NCBI GenBank assembly: GCA_017617355.1
Contig: JAFZWI010000088.1
Span: 1-64,000, forward strand
DNA length: 64,000 nucleotides
Origin: Salinivirgaceae bacterium
Lineage (GTDB): Bacteria > Bacteroidota > Bacteroidia > Bacteroidales > SZUA-534
Reading direction: 5' to 3'
Position numbers and translations under genes: made by a program. Positions 27,637 through 35,520 of this stretch are shown here, piece after piece (position 1 is the stretch's first letter; each line of letters opens with the position of its first letter). Under the pieces are notes generated by a model. The model saw nothing but the letters and a program-made list of their open reading frames with translations, was not told the origin of the DNA and ran no database searches.

Positions 27637-27936
27637 TCAATGGACTCTTTTACTTTCATTATCCTGCATGGCCAATATGCCTAATACTATTAACCCCACA
27701 CCTTTGAGCACTCCCGAAACCATATGCTCCAAACGTTTCTGCTTAATAGTTTGAATCAGTTCTTCGTTTAAATGCCCTGTTACTAATGAATATGCTTTTT
27801 CCAATTGTCGATTATAATAACACATCATAACAAAATCACACCCTATAGATAATGTGGGTTTCACAAATTGTGTCCAAGAATAATCTTGACTCGTAATCCG
27901 TGCCGGCTTTGAGAATGTGTATTCGTTTGTATTCAT
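27637..27936 (-). CDS. Small hypothetical protein with C-terminal hydrophobic helix
   Basis: A 99-residue protein from the ATG at 27936; the frame is open further upstream but that part runs through the repeat element, so the internal ATG is preferred. A weak membrane-type helix (SGVLKGVGLIVLGILAM) is near the C-terminus. The segment before it is charged and helical (QLEKAYSLVTGHLNEELIQTIKQKRLE, given here only to show character in part: LNEELIQTIKQKRLEH). No family recognised. It sits 45 bp upstream of the AAA ATPase gene and downstream of two tandem hairpin repeats. Confidence 0.5.
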   Translation of the reverse strand: MNTNEYTFSKPARITSQDYSWTQFVKPTLSIGCDFVMMCYYNRQLEKAYSLVTGHLNEELIQTIKQKRLEHMVSGVLKGVGLIVLGILAMQDNESKRVH

Positions 27937-27960
27937 AATACTTTTTTTATTTTTCTTAAT

Positions 27961-28172
27961 CTGCAAACTAACACAAGATTCTTTCGTTTGCCATAAAAAT
28001 TCGCGAAAAAGCACTGCAATTATTTTGCAGTAAATTTCATTTGAAAATGTGAGAGTTATGAGACTTCGGTGCAATCAACTTTTGACAAACATTTGTTTAC
28101 CAAAGATTTTCGTAAAAAAGCACTGTCATCTCGTGGCAGTAAATTTTGTTTGATAATGTGATAGTTGCGCGT
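27961..28172 (-). repeat. Two tandem ~109-bp diverged repeats with conserved hairpins
   Basis: Copy A (27961-28062) and copy B (28069-28172) share the order TGCAA, TTTGTTTACC-like, A-rich, GCACTG hairpin, CAGTAAATTT and AATGTGA-AGTT, with a 109-bp period. Each holds a seven-base-pair stem: ACTGCAA / TTGCAGT (28013-28031) and ACTGTCA / TGGCAGT (28122-28140). Stem bases differ between copies but pairing is kept, including a G-U pair, which suggests selected RNA structure. On the minus strand each stem is followed by GCTTTTT, as in a terminator. They lie just upstream of the small gene at 27637-27936. Confidence 0.65.
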
Positions 28173-28289
28173 GGGTTTGAAATGAATTGCTGTCAACAAG
28201 AGCCAAATGGAATTAAGAAAGCACCGTTCTATAAAGGTCGCAACTACAGACTACTGACGCCCAAAATGCATCCGACAGACACTTAACAC

Positions 28290-28694
28290 CTAAAATTTTT
28301 TCTTTATAATACACGTAACAACACCCAAAACTCGCATATCATCGGCAGCTATGGCTACGGGCTGAGTTTGGGATTTGTCTGACACCAACTGCAAACCATT
28401 ATCTGTCTGAGCAATGCGCTTCAAAACATACTCGCCTTTGCATATACAAAGCAATAGTGATTCCTTTTTAGGCTTGGCAGACCTGTCGACAATTAACACA
28501 TCGCCATCCTCAACGCCTTCGTTTATCATACTGTCACCGACAACGTGGTGTAGGAATGTCGTTCCCGGATGTTCGATAAATTCTTTATTCAAGTCAATGG
28601 GCTGCCCCATACAAACACCATTGACAGGATATGGGGACGGCTTTGTATTGGTGGCGATAGGATAAAAAATGAATGGAGATTGCTTTTTGCTCAT
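28290..28694 (-). CDS. UmuD-like S24 peptidase (orphan)
   Basis: A 134-residue LexA/UmuD-type serine peptidase. Catalytic Ser55 is in VVGDSMINEG and Lys92 in EYVLKRI; the spacing (37 residues) equals that of UmuD Ser60/Lys97. UmuD self-cleaves on RecA filaments to activate DNA polymerase V. The N-terminal arm PYPVNGVCMGQPID lacks an obvious Cys-Gly or Ala-Gly cleavage pair, though VNGV or CMGQ could serve. No umuC polymerase gene follows: the next gene downstream is the small unknown gene, about 350 bp away. It could cooperate with a UmuC encoded elsewhere or act as a small regulator. Confidence 0.85.
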   Translation of the reverse strand: MSKKQSPFIFYPIATNTKPSPYPVNGVCMGQPIDLNKEFIEHPGTTFLHHVVGDSMINEGVEDGDVLIVDRSAKPKKESLLLCICKGEYVLKRIAQTDNGLQLVSDKSQTQPVAIAADDMRVLGVVTCIIKKKF

Positions 28695-28847
28695 AATTTG
28701 AATGCTAACAAATATAAAATGAAGATATGGTGGCGGTTTTTTTTACGAGATTTTGGAGAAAGTGTAAGTCTCATTATTTAACACCGATTAAGGCTATTTT
28801 TATCGTTTTTTAGAGGAACCTAGAGTACAACTTGTTTTGTGTCAGAC

Positions 28848-28863
28848 TCTTTCGGCCGAAAGA
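28848..28863. promoter_or_regulatory. 16-bp perfect palindrome
   Basis: TCTTTCGGCCGAAAGA is a perfect 16-bp palindrome in the gap between the PIN toxin stop and the UmuD-like start. Its position about 150 bp upstream of the UmuD-like ATG could make it an operator, or a short terminator-type hairpin of the PIN pair; no T-tract follows on the minus strand. Confidence 0.45.
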
Positions 28864-28911
28864 ACTATTAAACAATGCGAGTAAACTCAAGGATTAAAAC
28901 TTGGCCTATAT

Positions 28912-29328
28912 TCAATGAATCTCGCTATTTAAAAAATACACTGAATCTATAACCTCCAATTTCGATTTGCAAAAATCCTTTGTGTTTCTTGTAATTATAG
29001 CTGTAATGTCGGGATTTGCCTCTGCTGAATAATTTTGTACAGCATCTTCAAAATCTTTCCAACCTGATTTTAATGCAAGGTCTATCACGTTTTTGTCAAC
29101 GGTAGCCACTTCAAGCACTTCCGTTAGTTGGCTTAAAGCCGCGATACGTTGTTCATGTGTTAGAATTTTTCGCAATGAGTAATACATTGTTGTGAACGAC
29201 AGAGAACAAATATGAAGTGCGTATTTTCCTTGCTCCGCACCATCAATTACAGCGCAAGCGGCGTCGGCATCTTCACGGTCAAGAAGCATGTCAATGATTA
29301 CGTTAGTGTCAACCAAATAATGCTTCAT
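28912..29328 (-). CDS. PIN domain toxin (VapC-like)
   Basis: A 138-residue PIN ribonuclease. The N-terminal YLVDTNVIIDMLLDRE has the first catalytic Asp (Asp7), WKDFEDAVQNYSAEA carries the central acidic residues and IITRNTKDFCKS the last Asp. PIN toxins of type II systems cut tRNA or rRNA when not bound by antitoxin. The upstream 3-bp-distant gene encodes its probable antitoxin. Family and operon order (antitoxin first) fit a toxin-antitoxin pair. Confidence 0.9.
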   Translation of the reverse strand: MKHYLVDTNVIIDMLLDREDADAACAVIDGAEQGKYALHICSLSFTTMYYSLRKILTHEQRIAALSQLTEVLEVATVDKNVIDLALKSGWKDFEDAVQNYSAEANPDITAIITRNTKDFCKSKLEVIDSVYFLNSEIH

Positions 29329-29331
29329 TCC

Positions 29332-29571
29332 TCAAAAACGGTCAGCCAATTCTTTTTTATAATCAAACCCTTCAGGCGCATGCCCGATACCTCTCAATCG
29401 TTCAGATAATTTTAGGGACGATTTCGTCTTGGGCGAAAAAGTCGCAGCTTTTTGCATAAATAATACTTCAATCTGCGATTGCAGCCAGTTTTTTATGGCT
29501 TTGTCATCGGCAAATGCTGGTCTAACTTTTTCTACCAATTTGTCGTCAAGCGTAAAAGTATATGTACACAT
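29332..29571 (-). CDS. Antitoxin of PIN toxin pair
   Basis: A 79-residue protein from the ATG at 29571; an upstream ATG at 29619 would add 16 residues without family likeness. The start CTYTFTLDDKLVEKVRPAF with NWLQSQIEVLFM looks like a ribbon-helix-helix-type DNA-binding antitoxin as encoded before PIN toxins in Bacteroidota. The basic C-terminal tail (SLKLSERLRGIG) would wrap the toxin. Its stop lies 3 bp from the toxin start. Recognised by context and size more than by motif. Confidence 0.75.
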   Translation of the reverse strand: MCTYTFTLDDKLVEKVRPAFADDKAIKNWLQSQIEVLFMQKAATFSPKTKSSLKLSERLRGIGHAPEGFDYKKELADRF

Positions 29572-29672
29572 AGCCAATTTTTTCCTGTAAAGATATGTAA
29601 TTAAATCATTATTCGTCACATCCCGATAAAAGGGAAATCTATAGGACTTGTTTGTTTTCTTCGTTTGTAAAA

Positions 29673-30401
29673 CTAACTCTTTTTCTTCAGGTTATCGTTA
29701 ATCACCTCCACTATCTCCTCTGCCTTCCGATAATCTTCCGGCACGCCGATGTCGATGAAGTAGCCGTTGTGCACGGTGCCGTACAGGGTTCCCGCAGCTC
29801 CGCATCGGGCTTGCAAGACTTCTGTTTCAAAAGAGAATTTCTGCGGCAAACCTTCAAACATCGAAGCCGTATTATTCAAGACATAAACGCCGCCATTGAT
29901 AAGCCCTTCTTCGCACTGCCGCTTCTCATTGAATTTAATGATGCGGCCGTCAGTATCAACCTCCACGGTGCCGTAGCGGTCGAAGTTGCGCATTTGTTTC
30001 AGAGCCAGAGTGATTTCAGCCCATGGCTGTCTGCGATGAGCCTCAACAAGGGTGTCAAGCTTAACATCGAAGAAGGTGTCACCATTTAGAACGACTGCCT
30101 CTGTGCCTTGTATTTTACTCATTGCCAGACGGATGCCGCCGCCAGTACCAAGCGGAGTCTCCTCAATGGCATAATCAAACTCGAACGGGAAATCATCTTT
30201 AACCTCATCAATCCACTTAAAAATCACCTCGCGCAAATACCCAACCGAGAGAACCACTCGCGTGAAATTGAAACGGGTCAGATACTTCAGGAGATACCAC
30301 AAAAACGGTTTGCCGGCCACGGGCGCCATACATTTCGGAACCTCGCTCACAACCGAACGCAGCCGTGTTCCCAATCCGCCAGCCAATATGATTACTTCCA
30401 T
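29673..30401 (-). CDS. hddC: D-glycero-alpha-D-manno-heptose 1-phosphate guanylyltransferase
   Basis: A sugar-phosphate nucleotidyltransferase with the activation motif IILAGGLGTRLRSVVSEVPK at its N-terminus, metal-binding VVLNGDTFFDV (Asp) and C-terminal FIDIGVPEDYRKAEEI. It would make GDP-heptose from heptose 1-phosphate and GTP, the last step of this four-gene pathway. I use the ATG at 30401, which puts the nucleotide loop at the usual distance; an in-frame ATG at 30422 would overlap gmhB by 16 bp. It follows gmhB directly, and no gene follows it in the operon before the PIN pair. Confidence 0.88.
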   Translation of the reverse strand: MEVIILAGGLGTRLRSVVSEVPKCMAPVAGKPFLWYLLKYLTRFNFTRVVLSVGYLREVIFKWIDEVKDDFPFEFDYAIEETPLGTGGGIRLAMSKIQGTEAVVLNGDTFFDVKLDTLVEAHRRQPWAEITLALKQMRNFDRYGTVEVDTDGRIIKFNEKRQCEEGLINGGVYVLNNTASMFEGLPQKFSFETEVLQARCGAAGTLYGTVHNGYFIDIGVPEDYRKAEEIVEVINDNLKKKS

Positions 30402-30406
30402 ACCCA

Positions 30407-30919
30407 TTATGCTTTTATCCATTTGTATTCGCCGTTTTCCTTTTTAAGCGAATCGACCTTGCAAAAGGCGATGCCGCAGTTTCGGGCAAACTCCATATCC
30501 ACATCGCCGTCGCCAACCATAAGTGTTTTTGAAGGCGATACTTCGGGATAATCTTTCAGAATATCGTCGAACATTCCGCGACCGGGTTTCCGGCGCAAAT
30601 CACTCTCCGTCAGCGAAGTACAATAATATATGCCGTCGATACGCCCGCCTGCTTTTTCAATCTCCGCTACCATATGACTGTGGATATCGGTAAGGTCGGC
30701 TTCGGTGAATACGCCTTTTCCTATTCCGCGCTGGTTTGTAACAATAAAGATGTGTTTGAAGTGCTTTGCTAGTCTTGGCATTGCCTCAAGAACACCGGGA
30801 ATAAACTCAAACTCGCTCCATCGCTTCACGTAATCGCCTATCAGATGAACATTTATTGTTCCGTCGCGGTCGAGCAACAGAGTGTCGTAAGGTTCTATTG
30901 TTATCTCTGACAAGTTCAC
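30407..30919 (-). CDS. gmhB: D-glycero-D-manno-heptose 1,7-bisphosphate 7-phosphatase
   Basis: A HAD-family phosphatase of 170 residues. The catalytic motif is LLLDRDGTIN (usual first Asp), followed by HIFIVTNQRGIGKG and MVGDGDVDMEFARNCG. GmhB removes the C7 phosphate of heptose bisphosphate. I prefer the GTG at 30919, two bases after the gmhA stop; a TTG at 30961 would overlap gmhA by 40 bp. It takes its place between gmhA and hddC as in other GDP-heptose clusters. Confidence 0.9.
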   Translation of the reverse strand: MNLSEITIEPYDTLLLDRDGTINVHLIGDYVKRWSEFEFIPGVLEAMPRLAKHFKHIFIVTNQRGIGKGVFTEADLTDIHSHMVAEIEKAGGRIDGIYYCTSLTESDLRRKPGRGMFDDILKDYPEVSPSKTLMVGDGDVDMEFARNCGIAFCKVDSLKKENGEYKWIKA

Positions 30920-30921
30920 GA

Positions 30922-31551
30922 TTATCCGAAGAATTTTTCCTCCAGCATCAGACAAAGACAATGATAAACAGGCAGATGCAACTCCTGAATCTTATAAGTC
31001 TCCACCTCTGGCACTCGTATGCAGCAATCGGCCAATTTCGACAGTTTGCTTTCGCGCTCACCCGTAAGGGCGATAACTTTCAGTCCGCGCGCCTTGGCGG
31101 TTATGGCAGCATAGATGACATTCTTGCTGTTGCCCGAAGTGGATATTCCCAATAAGACATCGCCCTCCTTGCCGTAGCCGTTCACCTGTTGGGCAAACAC
31201 CAGAACACTTTCGCTGTCGTTCATAAAGGCCGTCGAAAGGGCGCTGTGGCCTGTCAGGGCGATTGCCGGCAGAGCTCCTTGCAGGTTGTCGGCAAGATAT
31301 TCTCCCATTTCGGGGTCTATCGCCTTCATTGCATCGGCCTGACTTGCAAATACTTTACGCTTCAGTTTGAACTCCTTCATCAGCTCGCCAACCACGTGCT
31401 CGCTGTCGGCAGCCGAGCCGCCGTTGCCGCAAACAAGTAGCTTGCGGCCGTTAGCGTATGCCGTTTCCAAAATATTGTATGCTTTGGCTATATCGTTCTT
31501 GCAAACGGCCAATTTCGGATATCTGTCTATTAGCAAATCAACCTGTTTCAT
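30922..31551 (-). CDS. gmhA: Sedoheptulose 7-phosphate isomerase
   Basis: A 209-residue SIS-domain isomerase: LLVCGNGGSAADSEHVVGEL (residues about 38-57) is the family signature, with LLGISTSGNSKNVIYA as the second phosphate-binding block. It converts sedoheptulose 7-phosphate to D-glycero-D-manno-heptose 7-phosphate, the entry to bacterial heptose synthesis. It starts one base pair after hddA stop, in the same operon. Confidence 0.95.
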   Translation of the reverse strand: MKQVDLLIDRYPKLAVCKNDIAKAYNILETAYANGRKLLVCGNGGSAADSEHVVGELMKEFKLKRKVFASQADAMKAIDPEMGEYLADNLQGALPAIALTGHSALSTAFMNDSESVLVFAQQVNGYGKEGDVLLGISTSGNSKNVIYAAITAKARGLKVIALTGERESKLSKLADCCIRVPEVETYKIQELHLPVYHCLCLMLEEKFFG

Positions 31552-31552
31552 A

Positions 31553-32608
31553 TTAGTATCTCATTGTCCTTATATCGTCTGTCTGGTAAATCTTCCAGCC
31601 GTGGGCGCCGCCATCGGTGAAATTGAACGGCATCACAAAGCCGTCGAGCTGTTTTAGCGCGTCAACAACTGTTTTCTTTTTTGTGGGGTCCACCATAAAC
31701 ATACAGAAACCGCCGCCGCCGGCACCGCTGACTTTTCCGGCTACCGCTCCGGCTTGCATTGCCACGCTGAAGGCGTTTTCGATTATCGGGTTTGTTATGG
31801 CATCGGCCATTTTCTTCTTGTCCTCCCAAGCCTGGCCAAGAATGCGGGCAAATTCGCGCATATCGCCTTTCAGAAGAGCAAGTTTCATATCGCTAGCGCT
31901 CTGCTTAATGCGATGCATAGCCTCAATGCTTTTGGTTTCGCCCTTTGTTGTGTTTGCACGCTGCTGGTCGATTATCGCCGCCGAGGAGCGGCTCTGTCCC
32001 GTGAAATAAAGCACCAGCGAGGCTTCGAGCTCGTCAACAATCCAGCGTTTGACTTTCAACGGATTCACTATCACCATATCGTCTTTCAGGAACTCCATAA
32101 AATTGAACCCGCCGAACGCCGCCGCATACTGGTCCTGCTTGCCGCCTGACAACCCAAGCTCCTTACGCTCTATCTCGAAGGCCATACGGGCAATCTCATA
32201 GTCGCCAAGCGGAAGGCTCAGCCACTCCACAAAAGCCTTTATGAGGCAGACAACCATTGTGGAAGATGTTCCCAGACCGGAACCCGCCGGAGCGTCGTTG
32301 TATGTGGTTATGCGGAATCCGCGCGGCTCAAGTCCGTAGTCTTTCATAATACGGTTGTACACGCCTTTTATCAGCGACGCCTCGCTGTCGATATCCAACT
32401 TTTTTGAAAGGCTGTATGTCTTGTGGCAATCGGCATCAAAACTGTCGATAACAATCTGATTGTCCGGCAATTCCTCAATGGTGGTGTGAGTGTACAAATT
32501 GATTGTCGCATTCAGCACCAATCCTCCATAAATGTCGCTGTACGGACTTACATCGCTTCCGCCTCCGGCCAGTCCAAGACGAAGAGGCGCTTTACTTCTG
32601 ATAATCAT
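31553..32608 (-). CDS. hddA: D-glycero-alpha-D-manno-heptose 7-phosphate kinase
   Basis: A 351-residue GHMP kinase. The N-terminal RSKAPLRLGLAGGGSDVSPY is typical of HddA and related sugar kinases, the ATP loop is PAGSGLGTSSTMV (about residues 109-121) and the third motif is AGKVSGAGGGGFCMF near the C-terminus. HddA forms the alpha 1-phosphate that feeds a GDP-heptose, rather than the beta form used for ADP-heptose. Together with gmhA, gmhB and hddC the full GDP-heptose branch is present. It starts only 6 bp after the HepT stop. Confidence 0.93.
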   Translation of the reverse strand: MIIRSKAPLRLGLAGGGSDVSPYSDIYGGLVLNATINLYTHTTIEELPDNQIVIDSFDADCHKTYSLSKKLDIDSEASLIKGVYNRIMKDYGLEPRGFRITTYNDAPAGSGLGTSSTMVVCLIKAFVEWLSLPLGDYEIARMAFEIERKELGLSGGKQDQYAAAFGGFNFMEFLKDDMVIVNPLKVKRWIVDELEASLVLYFTGQSRSSAAIIDQQRANTTKGETKSIEAMHRIKQSASDMKLALLKGDMREFARILGQAWEDKKKMADAITNPIIENAFSVAMQAGAVAGKVSGAGGGGFCMFMVDPTKKKTVVDALKQLDGFVMPFNFTDGGAHGWKIYQTDDIRTMRY

Positions 32609-32614
32609 AGTCAG

Positions 32615-32962
32615 TTATGATAAATATTTATTCAACACTTCACGTATCTGCGTGGTTAGAGTTGGAATGATATTTTTTGCCACATCCCAAACAATATGAT
32701 AGTTCACACCCATATAATCGTGCACCAGTCTGTCGCGCATTCCTGCCATTTGTTTCCATTCAATGCTTCGCCATTCGTATTTTACATCGGCTGGTATTTT
32801 CTTTGTCGCCTCTCCAATTATCGAAAGGCTTCTTACAACGGCCCGTTTCAATGTTTCGTCAGCAAGAAACAATTCGGTGCTCATGTCGTTGGTTATGACA
32901 GAGTTAATGTAATTGCACTCATCTAAAATATGTTGTAAATAAGGCACAAACGATTTACACAT
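32615..32962 (-). CDS. hepT: HepT-like ribonuclease toxin (HEPN, DUF86)
   Basis: A 115-residue HEPN protein. The R-x4-H active-site motif reads RDRLVH (Arg76, His81) and is followed at once by Asp-Tyr83, the tyrosine position that MntA-type antitoxins AMPylate in HepT. The MntA-like gene lies just upstream and overlaps it by eight bases. HepT cleaves tRNA when not modified. Directly downstream comes hddA. Confidence 0.92.
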   Translation of the reverse strand: MCKSFVPYLQHILDECNYINSVITNDMSTELFLADETLKRAVVRSLSIIGEATKKIPADVKYEWRSIEWKQMAGMRDRLVHDYMGVNYHIVWDVAKNIIPTLTTQIREVLNKYLS

Positions 32963-33248
32963 ATTCCACTTCGTTTAAAATGTTTTTACCGATATATGGA
33001 CTCATTCCGTTGAGGGTTACAACATCGATTTTGCTGCGTTTGAAATTTTGCTCCAGAATCTGGCAGGCATTCATAAAATTCATATACGTTTCCTTTCCGG
33101 CATCGAAATCGATAAGAATGTCAATGTCGCTATGGACGGTGTTGTCACCACGGACTGTCGAGCCGAAAAGTCCCAATCGGGTAACACCAATCGCACTCAA
33201 CTGTTCCTTCAAACCGCTCAACCGATGTAATACTGTGGTTTTCTTCAT
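32955..33248 (-). CDS. mntA: MntA-like nucleotidyltransferase antitoxin
   Basis: A 97-residue minimal nucleotidyltransferase with the exact GSx10DxD motif (GSTVRG...SDID, about residues 27-41), the catalytic centre that transfers AMP from ATP to the tyrosine of HepT. Overlaps the HepT gene by eight bases, the usual antitoxin-first order. Upstream are about 260 bp of non-coding sequence including a TATCTTTG-like -7 element at 33418-33425 (minus strand). Confidence 0.92.
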   Translation of the reverse strand: MKKTTVLHRLSGLKEQLSAIGVTRLGLFGSTVRGDNTVHSDIDILIDFDAGKETYMNFMNACQILEQNFKRSKIDVVTLNGMSPYIGKNILNEVEYV

Positions 33249-33505
33249 TTTTCTTATAATGTTTTTGTCAGATAAATTTTCTATACCTTTCCTATATGTT
33301 CCCTTTATCTTTCCTTAATGTATCCTTTATGTTCCCTTAATGATAAACCTTCACCACATTACACAGCTTCGCCACTGTCGGGTGCAGATGATTGCACGCA
33401 ACAACGGCTTTAACCTTCAAAGATATAACTCAAAACTGATTTAATGAAGATTTTTGGAGGGAGATTGACGATATTTAAATGCCGAGTGGTTTTAAGGTGA
33501 CTTTT
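33249..33505. other. Non-coding gap between MntA and the SufT-like gene
   Basis: About 257 bp. The part at 33275-33340 is a pyrimidine-rich, loosely repeated stretch (TTCCTATATG, TTCCCTTTAT, CTTTCCTTAATG and similar). A TATCTTTG -7-like element for mntA lies at 33418-33425 on the minus strand. No gene seen. Confidence 0.5.
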
Positions 33506-33811
33506 TTACATAAAACCCAAATCCATCTTGGCTTCCTCGCTCATCATATCCTGGTTCCATTCGGGCTCGAACACAAGGTTGATGTTCACCTGGTGGATAC
33601 CCGGCACCGACTCAAGTTTCATCCTCACCTCGTCAAGAATCTGGTCGGCAATGGGGCAGCCGGGAGCGGTCAAGGTCATCTCGACATCAAGCACACCGGC
33701 ATTTTCCTTCAGGTTGTAAATAAGTCCCAAATCGTACACGTTCACCGGTATTTCGGGGTCGTAAACGGTTTTGAGTTCGTTGATTATCTTGGTTTCAAGT
33801 AATTGGTCCAT
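33506..33811 (-). CDS. MIP18/DUF59 family protein (SufT/PaaD-like)
   Basis: A 101-residue DUF59 protein with the family motif YDPEIPVNVYDLGLIY (residues about 17-32) and LTAPGCPIADQI (Cys about 51). Members act as iron-sulfur cluster maturation helpers (SufT). It is encoded 67 bp after sufE in the same direction, consistent with a suf-type operon that also contains sufS. Confidence 0.9.
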   Translation of the reverse strand: MDQLLETKIINELKTVYDPEIPVNVYDLGLIYNLKENAGVLDVEMTLTAPGCPIADQILDEVRMKLESVPGIHQVNINLVFEPEWNQDMMSEEAKMDLGFM

Positions 33812-33878
33812 AAGTATTTATTGAGGGATTGATTAATTGATTGACTGAATTACGAGTTACGATTCAACTTGTTCAACA

Positions 33879-34301
33879 TTATTCCGAAGCAAATGCCACG
33901 GCATACATTTTAATCTGCTTAATCATACTCACAAGGCCGTTTGAGCGGGTAGGCGACAGGTTCTCGTGAAGTCCTATCTCGTCGATGAAGTGCAAGTCGG
34001 CGGAAACTATATCGGCCGGTTTTAACCCCGACAACACTTTGATTAACAGTGCGATGATACCTTTGGTAATAATGGCGTCGCTATCGGCATTGAAAACAAC
34101 CGTACCGTCTTTGTAAGCTGCGGTAAGCCACACCTGGCTTTGGCAGCCTTTTATCAGGTTCTCTTCGGTTTTGTCGGTGTCGGGCATTGGCGCAAGCTCC
34201 TTGCCCAGCTCAATCAGATATTCGTATTTGTCCATCCAGTCGGTGAAGATGCTGAACTCATCAACAATCTGCTGCTGGCGTTTCTCTAATTCTGTCATCA
34301 C
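33879..34301 (-). CDS. sufE: Cysteine desulfuration protein SufE
   Basis: A 140-residue SufE. The sulfur-accepting Cys53 is in LIKGCQSQVW, and the surrounding FNADSDAIITKGIIALLI and SPTRSNGL blocks fit the family. SufE takes persulfide from SufS and passes it to the scaffold. The ATG overlaps the sufS stop by four bases. Confidence 0.95.
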   Translation of the reverse strand: MMTELEKRQQQIVDEFSIFTDWMDKYEYLIELGKELAPMPDTDKTEENLIKGCQSQVWLTAAYKDGTVVFNADSDAIITKGIIALLIKVLSGLKPADIVSADLHFIDEIGLHENLSPTRSNGLVSMIKQIKMYAVAFASE

Positions 34302-35518
34302 TTAAACATTTTAATGGCCCGTTTCAGACCGTCGCTCAAAATATCTATTTCCTCCATCTCATTGTAGAAGGCGAATGAGGCGCGAACCGTTCCCGAAATG
34401 CCGAAATGCTGCATTATAGGCTCGGTGCAGTGCGTGCCTGTGCGCACTGCTATTCCCATTTTATCAAGAATGGTTCCTATGTCGAACGGATGCGCGCAAT
34501 CGGCCACAAACGACAGCACCGAAGCACGGCGCTCCGCTGTTCCAATCTGCCGCAACTCGCTTATTGTCTGCAGTTTGTCGGTAGCGTACTCAAGCAATTG
34601 ATTCTCATATTTCGAAATATTGTCGAGACCGATGCCGCTGACATAGCGCAAGGCTTCGCCCAAAGCTATTGCTCCGGCATAGTTGGGCGTTCCGGCTTCG
34701 AACTTATACGGCAGCTTGTTGAAAGTGGTGCCGCTGAACGATACCGTCTCTATCATTTCGCCTCCGCCTTGGTATGGTGGCAACTGGTTGAGCCACTGTT
34801 CTTTGCCATACAAGATACCGATGCCGGTAGGCGCGTAAATCTTATGTCCGCTGAACACCAAAAAGTCGCAGTCGAGCTGCTGCACATCGATTGTGAAATG
34901 CTGAATGGCCTGCGACGCATCGACCAATACCGGAACGTTGTGGCTGTGGGCAATCTCAATTATCTGCTCAACAGGATTGATTGTACCCAAAGTGTTTGAC
35001 ACATAGCATATTGTCAGAAGTTTGGTGCGGTCGGTAATGAGTTCTTCAAGCTCGGCCAGATTCAGCTCGCCCCGGTCGTCGAAAGCCCATTTTACAACTT
35101 TTGCTTTATTTTGACTCTCAAGCAATTGCCACGGCACAATGTTGCTGTGGTGCTCCATTTCCGAAACAATCACCTCGTCGCCTTCCTCCAGAAACTGTCT
35201 GCCGAAGGTGGCGGCAACCAGATTGATGCTCTCTGTGGCGCCGCGTGTGAATATTATCTCGCGCTCCGACTCGGCATTGATGAAGTTCTGCACCGTTTTC
35301 CGTGCATCCTCCATAGCCTCTGTAGCCTTGTTGCTCATATAGTGGACACCACGATGCACGTTGGCGTTGCACTGGGTATAGATTTCGGTTATCTTGTTAA
35401 TCACCGGAAGCGGTTTCTGTGTGGTAGCCGCATTGTCGAAATAGACAAAACGGTGGCCGTTCACCGTCTGCGACAATATTGGAAAATCAGCCCGTATCTT
35501 GCTTACATCAAATGCCAT
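34298..35518 (-). CDS. sufS: Cysteine desulfurase SufS
   Basis: A 406-residue PLP enzyme of the class II desulfurase type. The PLP Lys226 is in FSGHKIYAPTGIGILYG, EMEHHSNIVPW holds the pyridoxal-stacking His, and the catalytic Cys sits in VRTGTHCTEPIM (about residue 363). It releases sulfur from cysteine to SufE for Fe-S assembly. Sits between sufE (overlap) and the cyclophilin gene (2-bp gap). SufBCD are not in this window. Confidence 0.97.
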   Translation of the reverse strand: MAFDVSKIRADFPILSQTVNGHRFVYFDNAATTQKPLPVINKITEIYTQCNANVHRGVHYMSNKATEAMEDARKTVQNFINAESEREIIFTRGATESINLVAATFGRQFLEEGDEVIVSEMEHHSNIVPWQLLESQNKAKVVKWAFDDRGELNLAELEELITDRTKLLTICYVSNTLGTINPVEQIIEIAHSHNVPVLVDASQAIQHFTIDVQQLDCDFLVFSGHKIYAPTGIGILYGKEQWLNQLPPYQGGGEMIETVSFSGTTFNKLPYKFEAGTPNYAGAIALGEALRYVSGIGLDNISKYENQLLEYATDKLQTISELRQIGTAERRASVLSFVADCAHPFDIGTILDKMGIAVRTGTHCTEPIMQHFGISGTVRASFAFYNEMEEIDILSDGLKRAIKMFK

Positions 35519-35520
35519 AG

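Noticed and set aside
27937..28074. N-terminal extension of the small gene at 27637-27936
   Set aside because: It would read through repeat copy A and into its hairpin; composition is unlike the rest of the protein.
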